Positions 1-11,762 of a stretch of DNA of 64,000 bases are shown piece by piece. Position 1 is the first letter of the stretch, and the number at the start of each line of letters is the position of its first letter. Origin of the DNA: Bugula neritina (taxonomy: Eukaryota > Bryozoa > Gymnolaemata > Cheilostomatida > Bugulidae); contig OZ037771.1 of assembly GCA_964035545.1 (NCBI GenBank), positions 7,668,690-7,732,689 of the forward strand, written 5' to 3'. Made by a program: the position numbers and the translations under genes. The notes beneath the pieces are model-generated. The model had not been told where the DNA came from. It did no database searches and saw only the letters and a list, made by a program, of their open reading frames with translations.

Positions 1-3000
1 ATGTGTGAGTTGAGAGAGACTGTAATATACATACAATAAACCATGACTATAATTATACAAGTTACAGGAATATTATATGGCAAATATGCAGTGAATATAA
101 TTTATTATTGCCTTGTAATATAAATTGGGTAAGTTATTTGCATTTAAGAATTATATTTACTTTATTACTAGAGAGTTGGTATGCTGGGACTACTAGTATC
201 AGTCATATTATACTTTATTATATATTTACATAATAGTAGACAATATATAACTAATATATCTCACCTGTCAGGTAATGTATGTAAGTCACAGTTGCGTAGA
301 CGTAACTCTGTAAGTGACTCCATCTTTGGTATCACCTCAGGTAATGTTCCTAACTCATTACCAGACACATCTAATGTGTGTAGATGTGTGAGTTGAGAGA
401 GACTGTAATATACATACAATATACCTCGACTAAAATTATACAAGTTACAGGAATATTATGTTAAACATACTTTGAGGTTATATAAGGTGAAGAACAAAAA
501 TAAGGACTGAGAAAAACACAGCTTTCTGCCTGAGACTTGGAACTTGGAACTATAATGACCCTCCTAGCTGTTCCAAACTTCAAGCTTCTCAGCCACTGCC
601 AATGGGCCATGCAATTTGCAGATGATGTAATGCTGTGCAATGGATAGGCAAAGAGGGTGATAGGTTAGAAGAACAGAGGAAAGAAAATTAGAAGAAGCTG
701 GACTAAAGCTGAGCAGAACCAAGACTGAGTACATGCTACCAGTGAGACTAGATAACAAGGAGAAGAAATACTATGACTGAGATAACTACAGTGCTCTGCC
801 TGAGACTAGTGCTTTCAAATGCCTTGAAACTCTAATAATCAGAATGGTGGGTTGTGGCCTTGAAGTAGCTAGGAGGATTAGAGTGGCTTGGGACAAGTGG
901 AAGGATCTCTCAGAAGTGCTGTGTGATAAGAAGGTATCAACTAAACATACAGTACTTCTGTTTAGAATATCCATTCTGTATGGTAATGAAACCTGGTCAG
1001 TTACTCATGGGATGGAAGAAAGGATGAAGACAGCAGAAATGATACACAATTTCGGGATAACTTACGAGGAGCACATTGAACATGTGATTAGATAACAGGC
1101 TGAGGTGAAACGAATACCTACATACATGAAAAAAAATGTCTGCAGTGGTATTTGCATATTTGCAAAAAAGAAATGATGAGGATATTAACCTCAATTATAA
1201 TGTATAAAAATCAATGGTATATGGAGATATTAAAAATCTGACAAATGGGAACATACTATAAAATATATCAAGAAGTATTGGAGCCTTAAGCAAGAAGAAG
1301 TCCACAGCCGAGTGTAATTGAGCTGGGAGATTGCAGAACGGCTACCTTGCAGGACTATAGTCAGTTAGGTGAGAAAGGTGAAAAGTTGTATTTAATATTA
1401 TACTAATCTCTACAGTTTATGTAAAAGCAGTGAACATGTTATGACTCACCTGTCTGGTAATGTATGTAAGTCACAGTCCATTAGATGTAACTCTGCAAGT
1501 GACTCCATCTTTGGTATCACCTCAGGTAATGTTCCAAACTTATTACCAGACACAACTAATGTGTGTAGATGTGTGAGTTGGGAGAGACTGTAATATACAT
1601 ACAACAAACCATGACTATAATTATACAAGTTACAGAAATATTATATGGCAGATATGCAGTGAATATAAATTATTATTGCCTTGTTAATATGAATTGGGTA
1701 AGTTATTTGCATTTGAGTATTATATTCATTTTATTACTGGAGAGTGAGTATGCTGGGACTACTAGTATCAGTTATATTATACTTTATTATATGTTTACAT
1801 AATGGTAGACAATATATAACTAATATATTTCACCTGTCAGGTAATGTATGTAAGTCACAGCCCATTAGATGTAACTTTGTAAGTGACTCCATCTTTGGTA
1901 TCACCTCAGGTAATGTTCCCAACTTATTATAAGACACATATAATGTGTGTAGATGTGTGAGTTGAGAGAGACTGTAATATACATACAATATACCATGACT
2001 ATAATTATACAAGTTACAGGAACATTATGTTAAACATACTATGAGGTTATATAAGGCAAAGAACATAAATAAGGACTGAGAAAAACACAGCTATCTGCCT
2101 GAAACTTGGAACTATAATGACCCTAGTTGTTCCCAACTTCAAGCTTCTCGAGCCACTGCCAATGGGCCATGCAATTTGCAGATGATGAAATGCTGTGCAA
2201 TGGATAGGCAAATAGAGTGATAGGTTAGAAGAACAGAGAAAAAGAAAATTAGAAGATACTGGACTAAAGCTGAGCAGAACCAAGACTGAGTACATGCTAC
2301 CAGTGAGAATAGATAACAAGGAGAAGAAATACTATGTCTGTACTTCTGTTTAGAATATCCATTCTGCATGGTAATGAAACCTGGTCAGTTACTCATGGGA
2401 TGGAAGACGGGATGAAGACATTAGAAATGAGACACCTAGTTTATGAGGAGCACATTGAACATGACGTGATTAGATAACAGACTGAGGTGAAACGAATATC
2501 TACAGACATGAGAAGAGACCTGCAACAGTATGGACATGTTTGCAGCAAAGAAGATGATATTAGCCTCAACTCCAATGCATAAGAATCAATGGTAAATAGA
2601 GATAAGGAAGAATCAGACTAATGGAAACATACAATATAATCTAACAAGAAATGAGGGTGGTCTAAGCTAAAAAGGTGGGAGGTTTGTTGATGAATTGTAT
2701 CCACTTTACCATTAAAGAGTTGGTATGCTGGAACTACTAGTACCAGTTCTATTCTACTCTATTACATGTTTACATAATAGTAGACTATATATAACTAATA
2801 TATCTCACCTGTCTGGTAATGTATGTAAGTCACAGCCCCATAGACGTAACTTTGTAAGTGACTCCATCTTTGGTATCACCTCAGGTAATGTTCCTAACTT
2901 ATTAAAAGACACATCTAATGTGTGTAGATGTGTGAGTTGAGAGAGACTGTAATATACATACATTAAAAACCATGACTATAGTTATCCAAGTTGTAGAAAT

Positions 3001-5425
3001 ATTATATTAAACATGCAGTGACCTTTTATTATTTCTGCTCTGCAAGTATGAATTGTGTCAGTTATTTGTGTTTAGGAATTCAATTTATAATTAGAGAGTT
3101 GGTATGCTAGTATCAGTTTTATTATACATATAATACATATAATTAGAATACAGAGAGAATACATACAAAATTAGCAATTAGACCAAAGTAAGTATGAAAA
3201 GACCATGCTTTTTAAGAGATTAGATGATTCAGTGTAACAAATTGCTAAATCAACAGCAGTTGTAACAATTTTCCTGTAAAGAGAATATTGAAGATGGGTT
3301 TTACTCTGTATGACCAGGTTTTGCTGCCAAGGCAGCCACCTGAGAATTACTGATTACAGAAGGAGAGTAAAAAAACTGGAGACAAAACAAGAGAAGATAA
3401 ATCTCTGTAGTTACAATTCACTTAACTTGACTCTGGTGCAAGTGAATTCTGATGCAGTATAAAACTGGCCATAGGTGTGATAGTAGCTGTAAGGCAGGCA
3501 ATAACAGGTAGGCCTAAGTAATGAAAAGTCCAACAACTACTTTGAGATAATGAGAATAAAGTATTCACAACCCTGGACTAAGTATAAAGTGATTATAAAA
3601 GCTGGAGATACAATTGAGATAATGCTGATAGATAGGAAGGTAGATCTTATGTCAGAGTGATTCTAGATTATTACTCATCTGTATATATAAACTATAGCTG
3701 TGTTCAGAACATATTAAATATAGTTGATTGTTTTACTCCGTATTTCATTACATCTAAAAATATAGAACTTTATCTCACAATTTTAGCAACTCAAACAACT
3801 TCTAGAGCACTGATAATACACTAGAAGGAACGGAGATAAAACTAATAGCAGTGAATTTACTTTGAAGAAAAGGAAACAAACCTAAGGCTACAAGTTGTGC
3901 AGGTAAAATTATATTTGATTTGTGATTTCCTTAATGAATATACAACTATCTATTTTTCTACTGGCAGAATAAATATTAAAGTTATCCCCACATGCAAGTA
4001 ATCAGCTTTGATGTGTGAGTCACCAGAAGTCATGGTTGACCTCTTCCCCAGCAGCTTCAGCTCAAACTAATATAATTCTATTCAAGTTCTATACTTTTTA
4101 AATTCAATTCTTTATGGGTCTTTATGAATTTCTTTTTAGGGGTTTGGTTGAACATAATTTAGTTTGCACTTTTTCTCATCAAGCACACAGACTTTTCCAA
4201 AATTCACCCTTTTTTGCACCCACAGCTATCATTTAAGGAAAACAGAATGACTACTCAGGTGCAGTAGGGATACGAAGGAATATTGCTGACATGCCATACA
4301 AGTATAACTCACTAAACACTTCAACATTCCAGTAAATAGTCAGTGAGTTACAACTGAAATACTGACAGCTAAATACACAGCTCAAGTATATATAATTATC
4401 CAAAGAGAAGTCATGCTCTAGAGGATAGAGATATTGTGACCTTAAACATGTTGATAACAAAGTGATGATAGACTTACTATTCTAAACTGTTGATACTGGT
4501 TAGCCATCCAATACACAAGTTAGTCACAAGTGGAGCAAACTCTGTAACAGCAGGTGGCAGATCTCCCTCTATCTTTAGGTCAGTGATCACATGACCTGAA
4601 CAGAGCTTCTTTATTTCCTCCTTTGTATAGCATTTTGTAGATTTGGAGAACAACCCTCTTTTGTTAATAGGATCCATACCAGAGTGCCTCCACCAACACT
4701 TGTATTTCTCTGCTAATAACAAATGATCTAGTTTTAGTACATTCGTACCTAATAATAGAGTAAATATAATATCACCTGGTTTATAGTACATCTATCTATG
4801 GTAAAATTCTAGTAGTATAAAGTACATCATTTTACTGTTGAATTACTTATATAATAATTGAAAATATAAACCAGCAGTAAACATATTCCTATATTCGAAG
4901 AGACAAACATACTAATTGTTGAGTCATCAACATGAAGATTAATAGGAATAAAACTGAGACTTTCTTCACCTTTTTATATCAGGTAGACTGAAAACAAGTG
5001 AGAAACTTATCTATTAGACAATGCTGATGTTTCCATTTAAGATTTCACATACAACATGTTGATAAGAAAACACTAGCAAGTATAAGAAATGGCCAGAATT
5101 AGAAATAAACCTGATTTTAATGTGATCTAAAAATTTATTAACAGCTTCATTGAGCTACATGCAGATAAAAGTCACAGAAAGTGTACAGAAACACCATAGT
5201 ATAAATATAGTTCAGAGAAGAAACGTAAAGGGGGATAACAAAGTCTTTATTTTTAACTTTCAAGTTGGAAGATTCAATTAAAACCTATTCGGGTATATTT
5301 AAAGAATACTGTATTCAGGTGAATATTTTACCATTCTCCAGACCAACTAATATTGTATACGGACCTGTTTGTGAGGTTGCTGCTGCTACTTCATCCTCAG
5401 AACTGGTTACTGAGTTGGTAGCCAT
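1..5425 (-). CDS. Gene A: LRR-Roc-COR-caspase paralog, 5' part only (runs off left edge)
   Basis: Third member of the tandem family; only the start, N-terminal region and LRR cassettes lie in the window. Exons in transcript order: 5332-5425 (ATG at 5423-5425), 4478-4712, then 138-bp LRR exons 2809-2946, 1834-1971, 1450-1587, 265-402 and the first bases of another (1-19). Junction phases are 1, then 2 throughout, as in genes B and C. The Roc, COR and caspase exons are inferred to lie left of base 1 by analogy and are not seen. Introns carry two RTE-type LINE fragments (about 545-1240 and 2110-2640) that recur in the other copies. The exon model is firm; that A is a functional full-length gene is inference. 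Confidence 0.8.
265..402 (-). CDS. Gene A LRR cassette exon 4
   Basis: 138-bp phase-2 exon with two LRRs. Variable segments read LDVSGNEL and LRLRNCDL. A fifth cassette begins at 19 and runs off the window. Confidence 0.8.
545..1240 (+). mobile_element. RTE-type LINE fragment (reverse transcriptase C-terminal part), broken
   Basis: Conceptual plus-strand translation shows the RT catalytic motif FADDV near 615, then KLSRTKTEYM (second R of KLSRTK is at about 715), then a stretch from 844 with RIRVAWDKW and LYGNETWSV, typical of the 3' part of RTE-clade LINEs. Several stops interrupt it. Related fragments sit in gene introns at 2110-2640, 25296-25830, 53310-53540 and 56270-57010, so the fragment was amplified together with the LRR cassettes. 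Confidence 0.65.
1450..1587 (-). CDS. Gene A LRR cassette exon 3
   Basis: 138-bp phase-2 exon with two LRRs. Variable segments read LVVSGNKF and LHLMDCDL. Repeats with exon 2 at a spacing of 384 bp, so the duplicated unit includes intron. Confidence 0.8.
1834..1971 (-). CDS. Gene A LRR cassette exon 2
   Basis: 138-bp phase-2 exon with two LRRs. Variable segments read LYVSYNKL and LHLMGCDL. Splice sites are intact. Confidence 0.8.
2110..2640 (+). mobile_element. RTE-type LINE fragment, internally deleted copy
   Basis: Same family as 545-1240, lacking the middle section around the RIRVAWDKW region. It lies in the gene A intron between LRR cassettes at 1834 and 2809. Confidence 0.6.
2809..2946 (-). 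CDS. Gene A LRR cassette exon 1
   Basis: 138-bp phase-2 exon coding two 23-residue LRRs. Variable surface segments read LDVSFNKL in the first repeat and LRLWGCDL in the second. Flanked by ..ACAG acceptor and GTGAG donor. It lacks an upstream in-frame start in its intron, unlike its sisters, but the exon itself is intact. Confidence 0.8.
2947..4477 (-). other. Gene A intron between exon 2 and the first LRR cassette
   Basis: About 1.5 kb of AT-rich sequence with no coding signal that I can support. It is homologous to 25146-27252 in gene B and 57282-58827 in gene C, so it was present before the tandem duplication. Confidence 0.6.
4478..4712 (-). CDS. Gene A exon 2: N-terminal region leading into the LRRs
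   Basis: A 235-bp exon entering in phase 1 and leaving in phase 2. It contains the WWRHSG and KKLCSGHVITDLKIEG motifs, and the last third looks like degenerate LRR sequence. The acceptor is a TTATTAG|CAG site and the donor TA|GTAAGT. I recognise no named domain in the first half. Confidence 0.75.
5332..5425 (-). CDS. Gene A exon 1 (start codon exon)
   Basis: Begins MATNSVTSSEDEV, with the ATG in a good context (AACAAGATGG). It is a short Ser/Glu/Ala-rich N-terminus with no signal peptide, 31 codons plus one base, ending at G|GTAAAA. The same exon occurs at 28182-28275 and 59681-59774. The next exon starts with CA, completing an Ala codon. Confidence 0.75.
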
Positions 5426-7637
5426 CTTGTTTCTAGTATCAGATACTACAATGTAATACTAATGTGTGTACTATGAATAAAGTATGATATAGTATACAAT
5501 GTGTGTATATTGAGTGAAAGGGTGTGTAGAGCAAGTAGAATAGTAAACAGTAGAGAGACAGTAAAGTAAAACAAGGTGAACCAAGGAACAAATTTATTCA
5601 TAAAATTTTCGTTTATTGATCATTTTCAATATATATTTCATTAGCATTTTTAGCTATTGATAATTTATAGCATTTGATAATTTGTGACATACAGTTTTAT
5701 TCAACAAGTTTAACAGTAACTTGGCTTATATGTTTGAGACAAGATTATTGAATATTGCATAAGAGTTGGTTTAGGACAAGAGGAAATATCTAGTTTGACA
5801 ACTTAGTATATTTCATTTCATTGTTTAACAGGTACTAACTACTAGAACAAAGAAATTGATTTCTTAATAACAATGGAAACTGTGAGGACAAGCTACAATA
5901 GTATTCTAATAGTAATTTCCTATGTCTCATCTTTTACTTATGTTCACCAGAATTACCAATTTGTAGACTATTCCATTGTGTTTCATGTTTATTAACTATA
6001 CAATCATCTAACTGTTGTGGAGGTATAGACTGGTCATTAGCATGAAAAATATTTTAATGTTTCCAAGACCTCTGTACTGTGGGCATAAATACTGCAGTAA
6101 TTACTGATAATCTGATAATAAGTCTACTTTAGTTTGAACATAGACTTTCATTTAAGGAATAAACCATATTGTCTTTTTGTAACCTACTTCTTGGATATTT
6201 ACTATTGAATAGAAGTTTGTTATTGGTAACACTGGTGAACAATTCTAAACATAATATAGTGGTTACTATCTTCTGTGTTGAGAATTTCTGTTACTGTCTT
6301 TGCTACAGCAGATGTCATACAACTCAGCAAACCATGACCTCACTGTCACACCCATAGCTTTGTGAGCCAAACACTATAAATTACATTTCCATCACTGTCT
6401 TTACTACCAGTAATCATAATACAAATCATTGTGACAACTATAGCTCTGCTAGACAGATACCAAAAACTAGATCATTGTCAACACTGTGACTCTGCTAACC
6501 AATCATTGGATATTAGAAACACATATATTTTATTGTTGAATTATTGGAACCCGCCACACAGAAAGTAATATTAAAAATTAATAACAACTTGCATCTATTG
6601 TGATAAATATCAGAGGTTTAGGCAGTTGTTTTTGGTCCTGACTCTGCAGCATTAGGTATTTTACCTGCTCTAAAAAACAGGTTTCAGTTCATATTTGAAA
6701 GTTCACTACGCAAATTCCAGTATAACCTTCCTTGACAGGTGTTCGAAGTGTGTTGCAGCCAAGCCAAGTAAATCCTAACAATAAACCGCCCCCAAAAGCT
6801 AACTCAAAAGCTACAATTCAATACTACTCATATCAAATATAATTTAAAACAAGTCATACTCATAGTGAATGCTAAACTCGATGACACGTTCACTTTGATC
6901 ATCAATTACTTATCAAAATTAATAAAATAATTTCACCAATCAGAATAATATCACTATCATGACGATTATAATTATCAACATCAATACGAATATCTTCGTA
7001 TCCATCTTTATATTCAATACTCCTATTAACTAATGGGTTATTCATATTTTCATTTTCATACTGCTATTCACTATCATATTCATACTCAATTTCACATTGC
7101 TTCTCATTCTCGGACTTCAAACTCAAAGTGAAACTGAATACTTTTCTTCGAGATAAAACTGCAATGTATGACACTTACATTTTCACTTGACAAATCTTGT
7201 TAAATCCTCAGTTTTGTAGTAACATTCTGGTTTGAATTGTAGTTAGTATAGCGGTGGGACAGCTGAATTAGCTTCCTCATCCTCCTATTATCCACTGACC
7301 TGATTTCAAGGACTGCCGGAAAACGCCTACAATAACAGGAAACAGGTTAGCGACGGCTTAAATGGGGTTGGTGACAAATGTAGTCTTTTTAAAAGTTGGC
7401 AGGCGTTAACAGGTCGCTAACATTTAGAGAGAAGGACTTTATTTAGGAACTGAGCCGATATAAACAAAAAGCCGATTCTGATGACAAGAAAACATTTTAT
7501 ATATGCAATATGCAACAACACCAGTGTTACATATTTTCAAGAGAATAGTGCATTTGTTATAATTTACTTAAGCATTCAATGTTTTGAATGACATTACTGG
7601 TAATGTGTAGGGTAGACTATCACATTTTCACATCTTT
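5426..7637. other. Upstream region of gene A
   Basis: No coding sequence recognised. The first 150 bp or so are well conserved with 28276-28433 and 59775-59935, which suggests a shared promoter or 5' UTR. Homology to the gene B upstream region continues, with gaps, to about 8520. I could not place a TATA box or start site. Confidence 0.5.
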
Positions 7638-7643
7638 GATTAT

Positions 7644-8317
7644 GTTATAGTGGTAATTTACTATTTAGATTTAGTGGCCAACTTTGGCTGGCATACAATA
7701 TTGGCTGTCTGCACAATATGCAATATTATTACTATCTGCATGGACTTCAGACTGTCCTACCAGCAGACAGCCCATATCAATAAGCTGAATAGATGAATAG
7801 ACACATTTACATTTATTATTGCAACAGCTTGACTTTACTCTTTATAATTTGGATTACATAATCATTAATGATTAGGATTATAAATACTTTCAATTCATAT
7901 CTCTGCTGTCTAGAAAGCAGAGTTTGACGACCTGCAGTAATAATATAGTTATATTAATGAGTGTGGTGTATGTGTGGCTTGAATGAGAATGAAAAGTATA
8001 AAAGGGAGTGTGTATGAGAGAGAGAGAGAGGAGGAGGAGAGATAGAGTGAATGAAGAGATTGAAGATTGTGCAGATAATGCATTAAGCTATATGAGTGAG
8101 TGCTAGCCCAAGAAGTTGACTAGGGAGCACACACAGACAAATACCCCAACCCGGAGACGCCACTATACCCCTACAGACTGACGGGAGCTGGAGTCACCTC
8201 GCAGCCAAGCCAAGCAACCCGTGCCTGTATGCTGAACTTGAGCTCACCTGAAGGCTACAACCCAATTATATTATTCGGTGAGTTGCAATAGCTAAAAACT
8301 CCATATCCCGATATAAC
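7644..8317. mobile_element. 674-bp insertion upstream of gene A (non-autonomous element, class uncertain)
   Basis: Absent from the matching place in the gene B upstream region (about 31055). It is flanked by a GATTAT direct repeat (7638-7643 and 8318-8323) and has weak terminal inverted bases (GTTATA at the left, TATAAC at the right). It contains a TATAAAAG box near 7997 and a GA-rich run at 8018-8046. No ORF. Confidence 0.5.
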
Positions 8318-8323
8318 GATTAT

Positions 8324-8900
8324 GAATATCCCTTACTACTTTGAGTATCACAAGAAATGTTTTTGTTTTGTAAATGTAAAGTATAAAAACCTTTCATTTG
8401 AATAAATATATTTTTGGTATAATGTAGATGTTATTGAAATATTTTTATTAAGGGTACATTTTAGTTACCAGCTCTAAGCTGCAACTGCATAGCCAAGTAC
8501 AGCTGTACTTTACTTTACTAAATTTTACAAAATAATTCACAATTCATGCACATCTTACTGGTAAATACATACACTCCTACATCTTACACAGAATGGAAAT
8601 GTTTATGCAACTCAATAGATTCGCCTGTGGTATATGTTGAAGTTATCTACTCTTGCATTTTATTGAATATTTAATAGAACAGTATGCTTGTCTCCATGCT
8701 GCCTTGCTATAGATAATTGGTTCTATTTCGTTTGATTAAATGGCAGCATTTATTTCTATTTTAAATTTTGAGGAGTTTTGATTGGACGCTGTAACTATCC
8801 TTCTGCCAATCTACTTGTGAGTAACCAGGCTGCAGTTTGTGTTTGTCTCATTTCTCTTTTGTTCTGTTTGTGTAACCACTCTGTCACCCTTCCTTAACAG
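8324..8900. other. Junction region upstream of the TMEM33 exons
   Basis: 8324-8520 is homologous to 31062-31262 (gene B upstream), where the tandem similarity ends. From 8520 to 8900 I see no exon that matches the N-terminal half of TMEM33. Confidence 0.45.
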
Positions 8901-10058
8901 CTGCACCAGTAATTCTGATGCCAGTATTTTCCTTTGCCCTTCTTCATGTGACCACATATACCAAAACCCTACTAGATGTAAGTATGCTATGGGCTATTCT
9001 CTCTCTACTGCATATTATGGTCACTGCTGTGTTATAATTGCATATAGTATAAAGTGGTATATTGGTTACGCTGTCATTCTGATAAAATGTGTATACTGTC
9101 TGCTATACAGTAGTGCTCACTATTGAGGCTGTATACTTACCTCTTCCTTACAGTGTGTGGGACCTCAGTCTATGGGACTCATTAGAAGGCTGATTGAGAA
9201 AATTGATATCAAGCAGAGAGATCTACTCAAACTAATAGCCACTGTTGAAGTTACTCTTATGCCAGTTACACTAATGCTTGTCTTTAGGTGAATTTCTTAT
9301 CTCAGTTCTAAATGTAAATCCAACTCCAGTATTGGTTATAATAAATATCTAATAGACAACATAAAATAGTGAATGGATTTCATAAACTTTGCACTTGCTA
9401 ATTGCTTTCTATATTGTCTATTCATAAATATATAAAAACACTTTTGATCTCGTATTCCTACAACATCTCCACCTAATGTCATGTAATGTCCTGATTTCAG
9501 TGGCGCTGCCTCTATAATGCTGCCCTTTGGCTACTACAGATTCCTCTGTCTCAGGTATACTTCCATCAGAAACCCCTATACCAGGTGAGCTCCTCTCTAA
9601 GTACTTTCATATGCAAGTGTTTTATATTTGAATTATTGTCAATTGTTCTAGTTCTAGTTTTAATGTGGTAATTTATAAACTGCCATGTTGTCAATGTACA
9701 CAGTGTAATCTCACTTTATCTATTAGTAGTAAACAAGTGTATCTTGCCTACAATCAGCATATACTGAGTGTTGACATCCTCCGGAGATTTCTAGTGACAA
9801 GAAAGACAACTCTTGTGACTCTCCACATAAGATTGGAATTGTATTGTGACATACAATATGTATTTGAATTATACTCACTGAGCATATTGTTACTTTCAAC
9901 TTACTATCATGTGCTGTAGAACCGTGTTCAATGAGATGAGACTTTTGGGTGAATATCTATCTCGGCATCCCAAGTGTCCAGCATTTGCCAGCTCCGTGCT
10001 CCTCAAAGTGATATCCTTTACCTGTAGGATGGCTCCGGTCACCGCCACACCTTCATGA
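8901..10058 (+). pseudogene. TMEM33: TMEM33 (Krueppel homolog 2 family) C-terminal half, 4 exons; N-terminal exons not found
   Basis: Exons 8901-8977, 9154-9287, 9501-9584 and 9920-10058 join in one frame (all GT-AG, phases 0, 2, 2) to give about 117 residues. They match the C-terminal half of TMEM33, an ER and nuclear-envelope multi-pass membrane protein of the Pom33/UPF0121 family. Landmarks are LLHVTTYTKTLLD, YYRFLCLRYTSIRNPY and a C-terminus with SFTCRMAP before the stop at 10056-10058. The frame is undamaged. The first visible exon starts inside a codon, so an upstream exon is required, yet none is recognised between gene A and 8901. Either the N-terminal exons have escaped me or a breakpoint of the tandem duplication removed them. 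The family call is firm; the pseudogene call is inference. Confidence 0.7.
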
Positions 10059-11235
10059 ATCCGTAGGTTTGAGAACTTAGTCTTTTAAACTATCTCTTGT
10101 CACTATATGAGAACTGGTGCTTATTTTGGTCAAAAATTTAGTTCAGTTTCAATACTTCATAAATTTCGCTTTTTACTATTTCCCAAGTTTACTACATGAA
10201 TCATGACTGCTCGCACATATTGATATGAACAGTAATTCTCTCGAATGGGGTATGCCAAAATCAAATTCAGATTTAGGCTAACAGACTCCTATCTAGCCGA
10301 TATATTACCTGTGCCATTTTTATTGGTGCGATTTTTACCGGACACTAATAAATACATATGGAATTTGGAAATAGGCCTTAATTAATAATATATGGAGAGT
10401 TTTGACAGAGACACTGAACTTTCTAGTGGCCTTTTTGGTGGCTCAGGGTTATTTTACGGCCTTTTCCCAAAAAAGGTTGAGCACCCATGTATTAGAGGCT
10501 CTAAAAGTGCTAATTGATTCAACTACTCAGTTTTTAAGGTGTTTATATAGTGTTTTGTCAGATTTCTTGAGCTGTTTGTGGTATAAGCGTTGCATACAAG
10601 ATCATTGTTATCACATTATCTCCTTATTTAGAGAAGATAACTTCACATCGTCAGATATTTGCTAACAAGCTGTTTTTAGAAGCACCCTGGCTCTATTTTA
10701 TCATCTTTTTTTATCATTTTCATATGCCCAGTGAATTCTAACTATTTTTTTATTTTCTGATTTTGCAGATCATGTTTGGAAGTTGCCTTCACCCTGATGC
10801 TAATACTGAGGCAGAGGTGCTGCACTAGGATGTTATAATGATATGAATAATAATGTTTACTGCAAAATGAAAATATACCAGTCTGTCTTGCATCTTTATT
10901 TCAGTTAACTATTTTCCCACATATATTGAATGATGACAGTTTCATGTTCAACATACCACCCTCTTATATTAATTATTTTGTAAACCTTTTCTCACATTTG
11001 ACATGTTTTTATGATTTATTACCTACTATAAAAGATGTTGAGATTTTGAAAAATTTATGAGGTTGAAGTTTTGTCTGCCGTAGTCATGCATAAATATTTT
11101 ACTAGCAGTTTTATGAAACGCTTAGCTTCGAGTTTGATGGACTTACATGCTACCTTGACATAGATATTACCCCATCTCCACAATGCTTATTAGGAAACTG
11201 CAGCTATTTGCAACATAATTATAAAGTGCAATATA
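10059..11235. other. Intergenic region between TMEM33 and the gene B 3' end
   Basis: AT-rich sequence with no coding feature that I can support. A plus-strand open stretch at 10402-10665 has no recognisable motif. Confidence 0.4.
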
Positions 11236-11241
11236 TTTATT
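11236..11241 (-). terminator. Likely polyadenylation signal of gene B
   Basis: AATAAA on the minus strand about 380 nt after the gene B stop. The matching position downstream of gene C (32184-32189) also has AATAAA, which supports shared use. Confidence 0.5.
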
Positions 11242-11618
11242 TCGTGAATAAATGTGCTAGTAAATATGAGTAAATAATGTTAGCAATCATATAGTAATAG
11301 TGTATACATACAAAATCATTTGTCACTAGACTAAGTGCATGAGCTATGTATATGCAGAAGCATATATACATAGTATAGCAAAAGTATAAAATTGTAAATA
11401 GCAGTAAATATGTATATTCATAGTTCGCAGGTAAAGTATATCACATAGCAGTATATAGAGTGTCACATGTATAGAGCATGTAGTAAAATATAATACCACA
11501 TGCAAGGTTTAGATACTGTAGTCAGTATATACATAATATCTGTATTAAATGTGTATATATGATATAAATAGTGTAGTACCATACTCTACATGTCCACACA
11601 GGGATGTGGGAGCTCAGT

Positions 11619-11762
11619 CTACCACTCTCCATAGAATAAAGGAAACAAGTAAATCTTCCTTCTACCAGTGAGAGTATTTATAACCACAGGAGTCTGTGTC
11701 ACGTAAACAGTTGGATTTCTTTCTCTCCTTTTACCAGATATTTTCCTCACTCTGTGCTTCAC
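11619..11762 (-). CDS. Gene B last exon: end of caspase p10 and stop
   Basis: 47 codons plus TAG. Contains TQTPVVINTLTGRRKIYLF, the typical closing strand of caspase p10 (a Q.P...STL.KKLYF-like ending), then a short tail. It enters in phase 0 after AAAG. A basic segment, RVRKISGKRRER, marks where gene B differs from gene C. Confidence 0.8.
   Translation of the reverse strand: MKHRVRKISGKRRERNPTVYVTQTPVVINTLTGRRKIYLFPLFYGEW

Noticed and set aside
181-396. Plus-strand open frames of 60-75 codons (here and at 1744, 2725, 19732, 24870, 55511, 55894, 57060) that share a hydrophobic start.
   Set aside because: They run across intron and the reverse of LRR cassette exons, and repeat only because the cassettes do. 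The minus-strand frames with splice sites explain them.
4713-4791. Alternative start or acceptor for exon 2 in gene A at ATTAG|GTACG.
   Set aside because: The AG is lost in genes B and C (ATTGG), whereas the TTNTTAG|CA acceptor is conserved in all three and fits the phase of exon 1.
8018-8046. GA-rich run as a possible regulatory GAGA-type array.
   Set aside because: A plain simple repeat within a transposable insertion is the simpler reading.
10402-10665. An 87-codon plus-strand open frame downstream of TMEM33.
   Set aside because: No recognisable domain, no splice partners, AT-rich composition like its surroundings.
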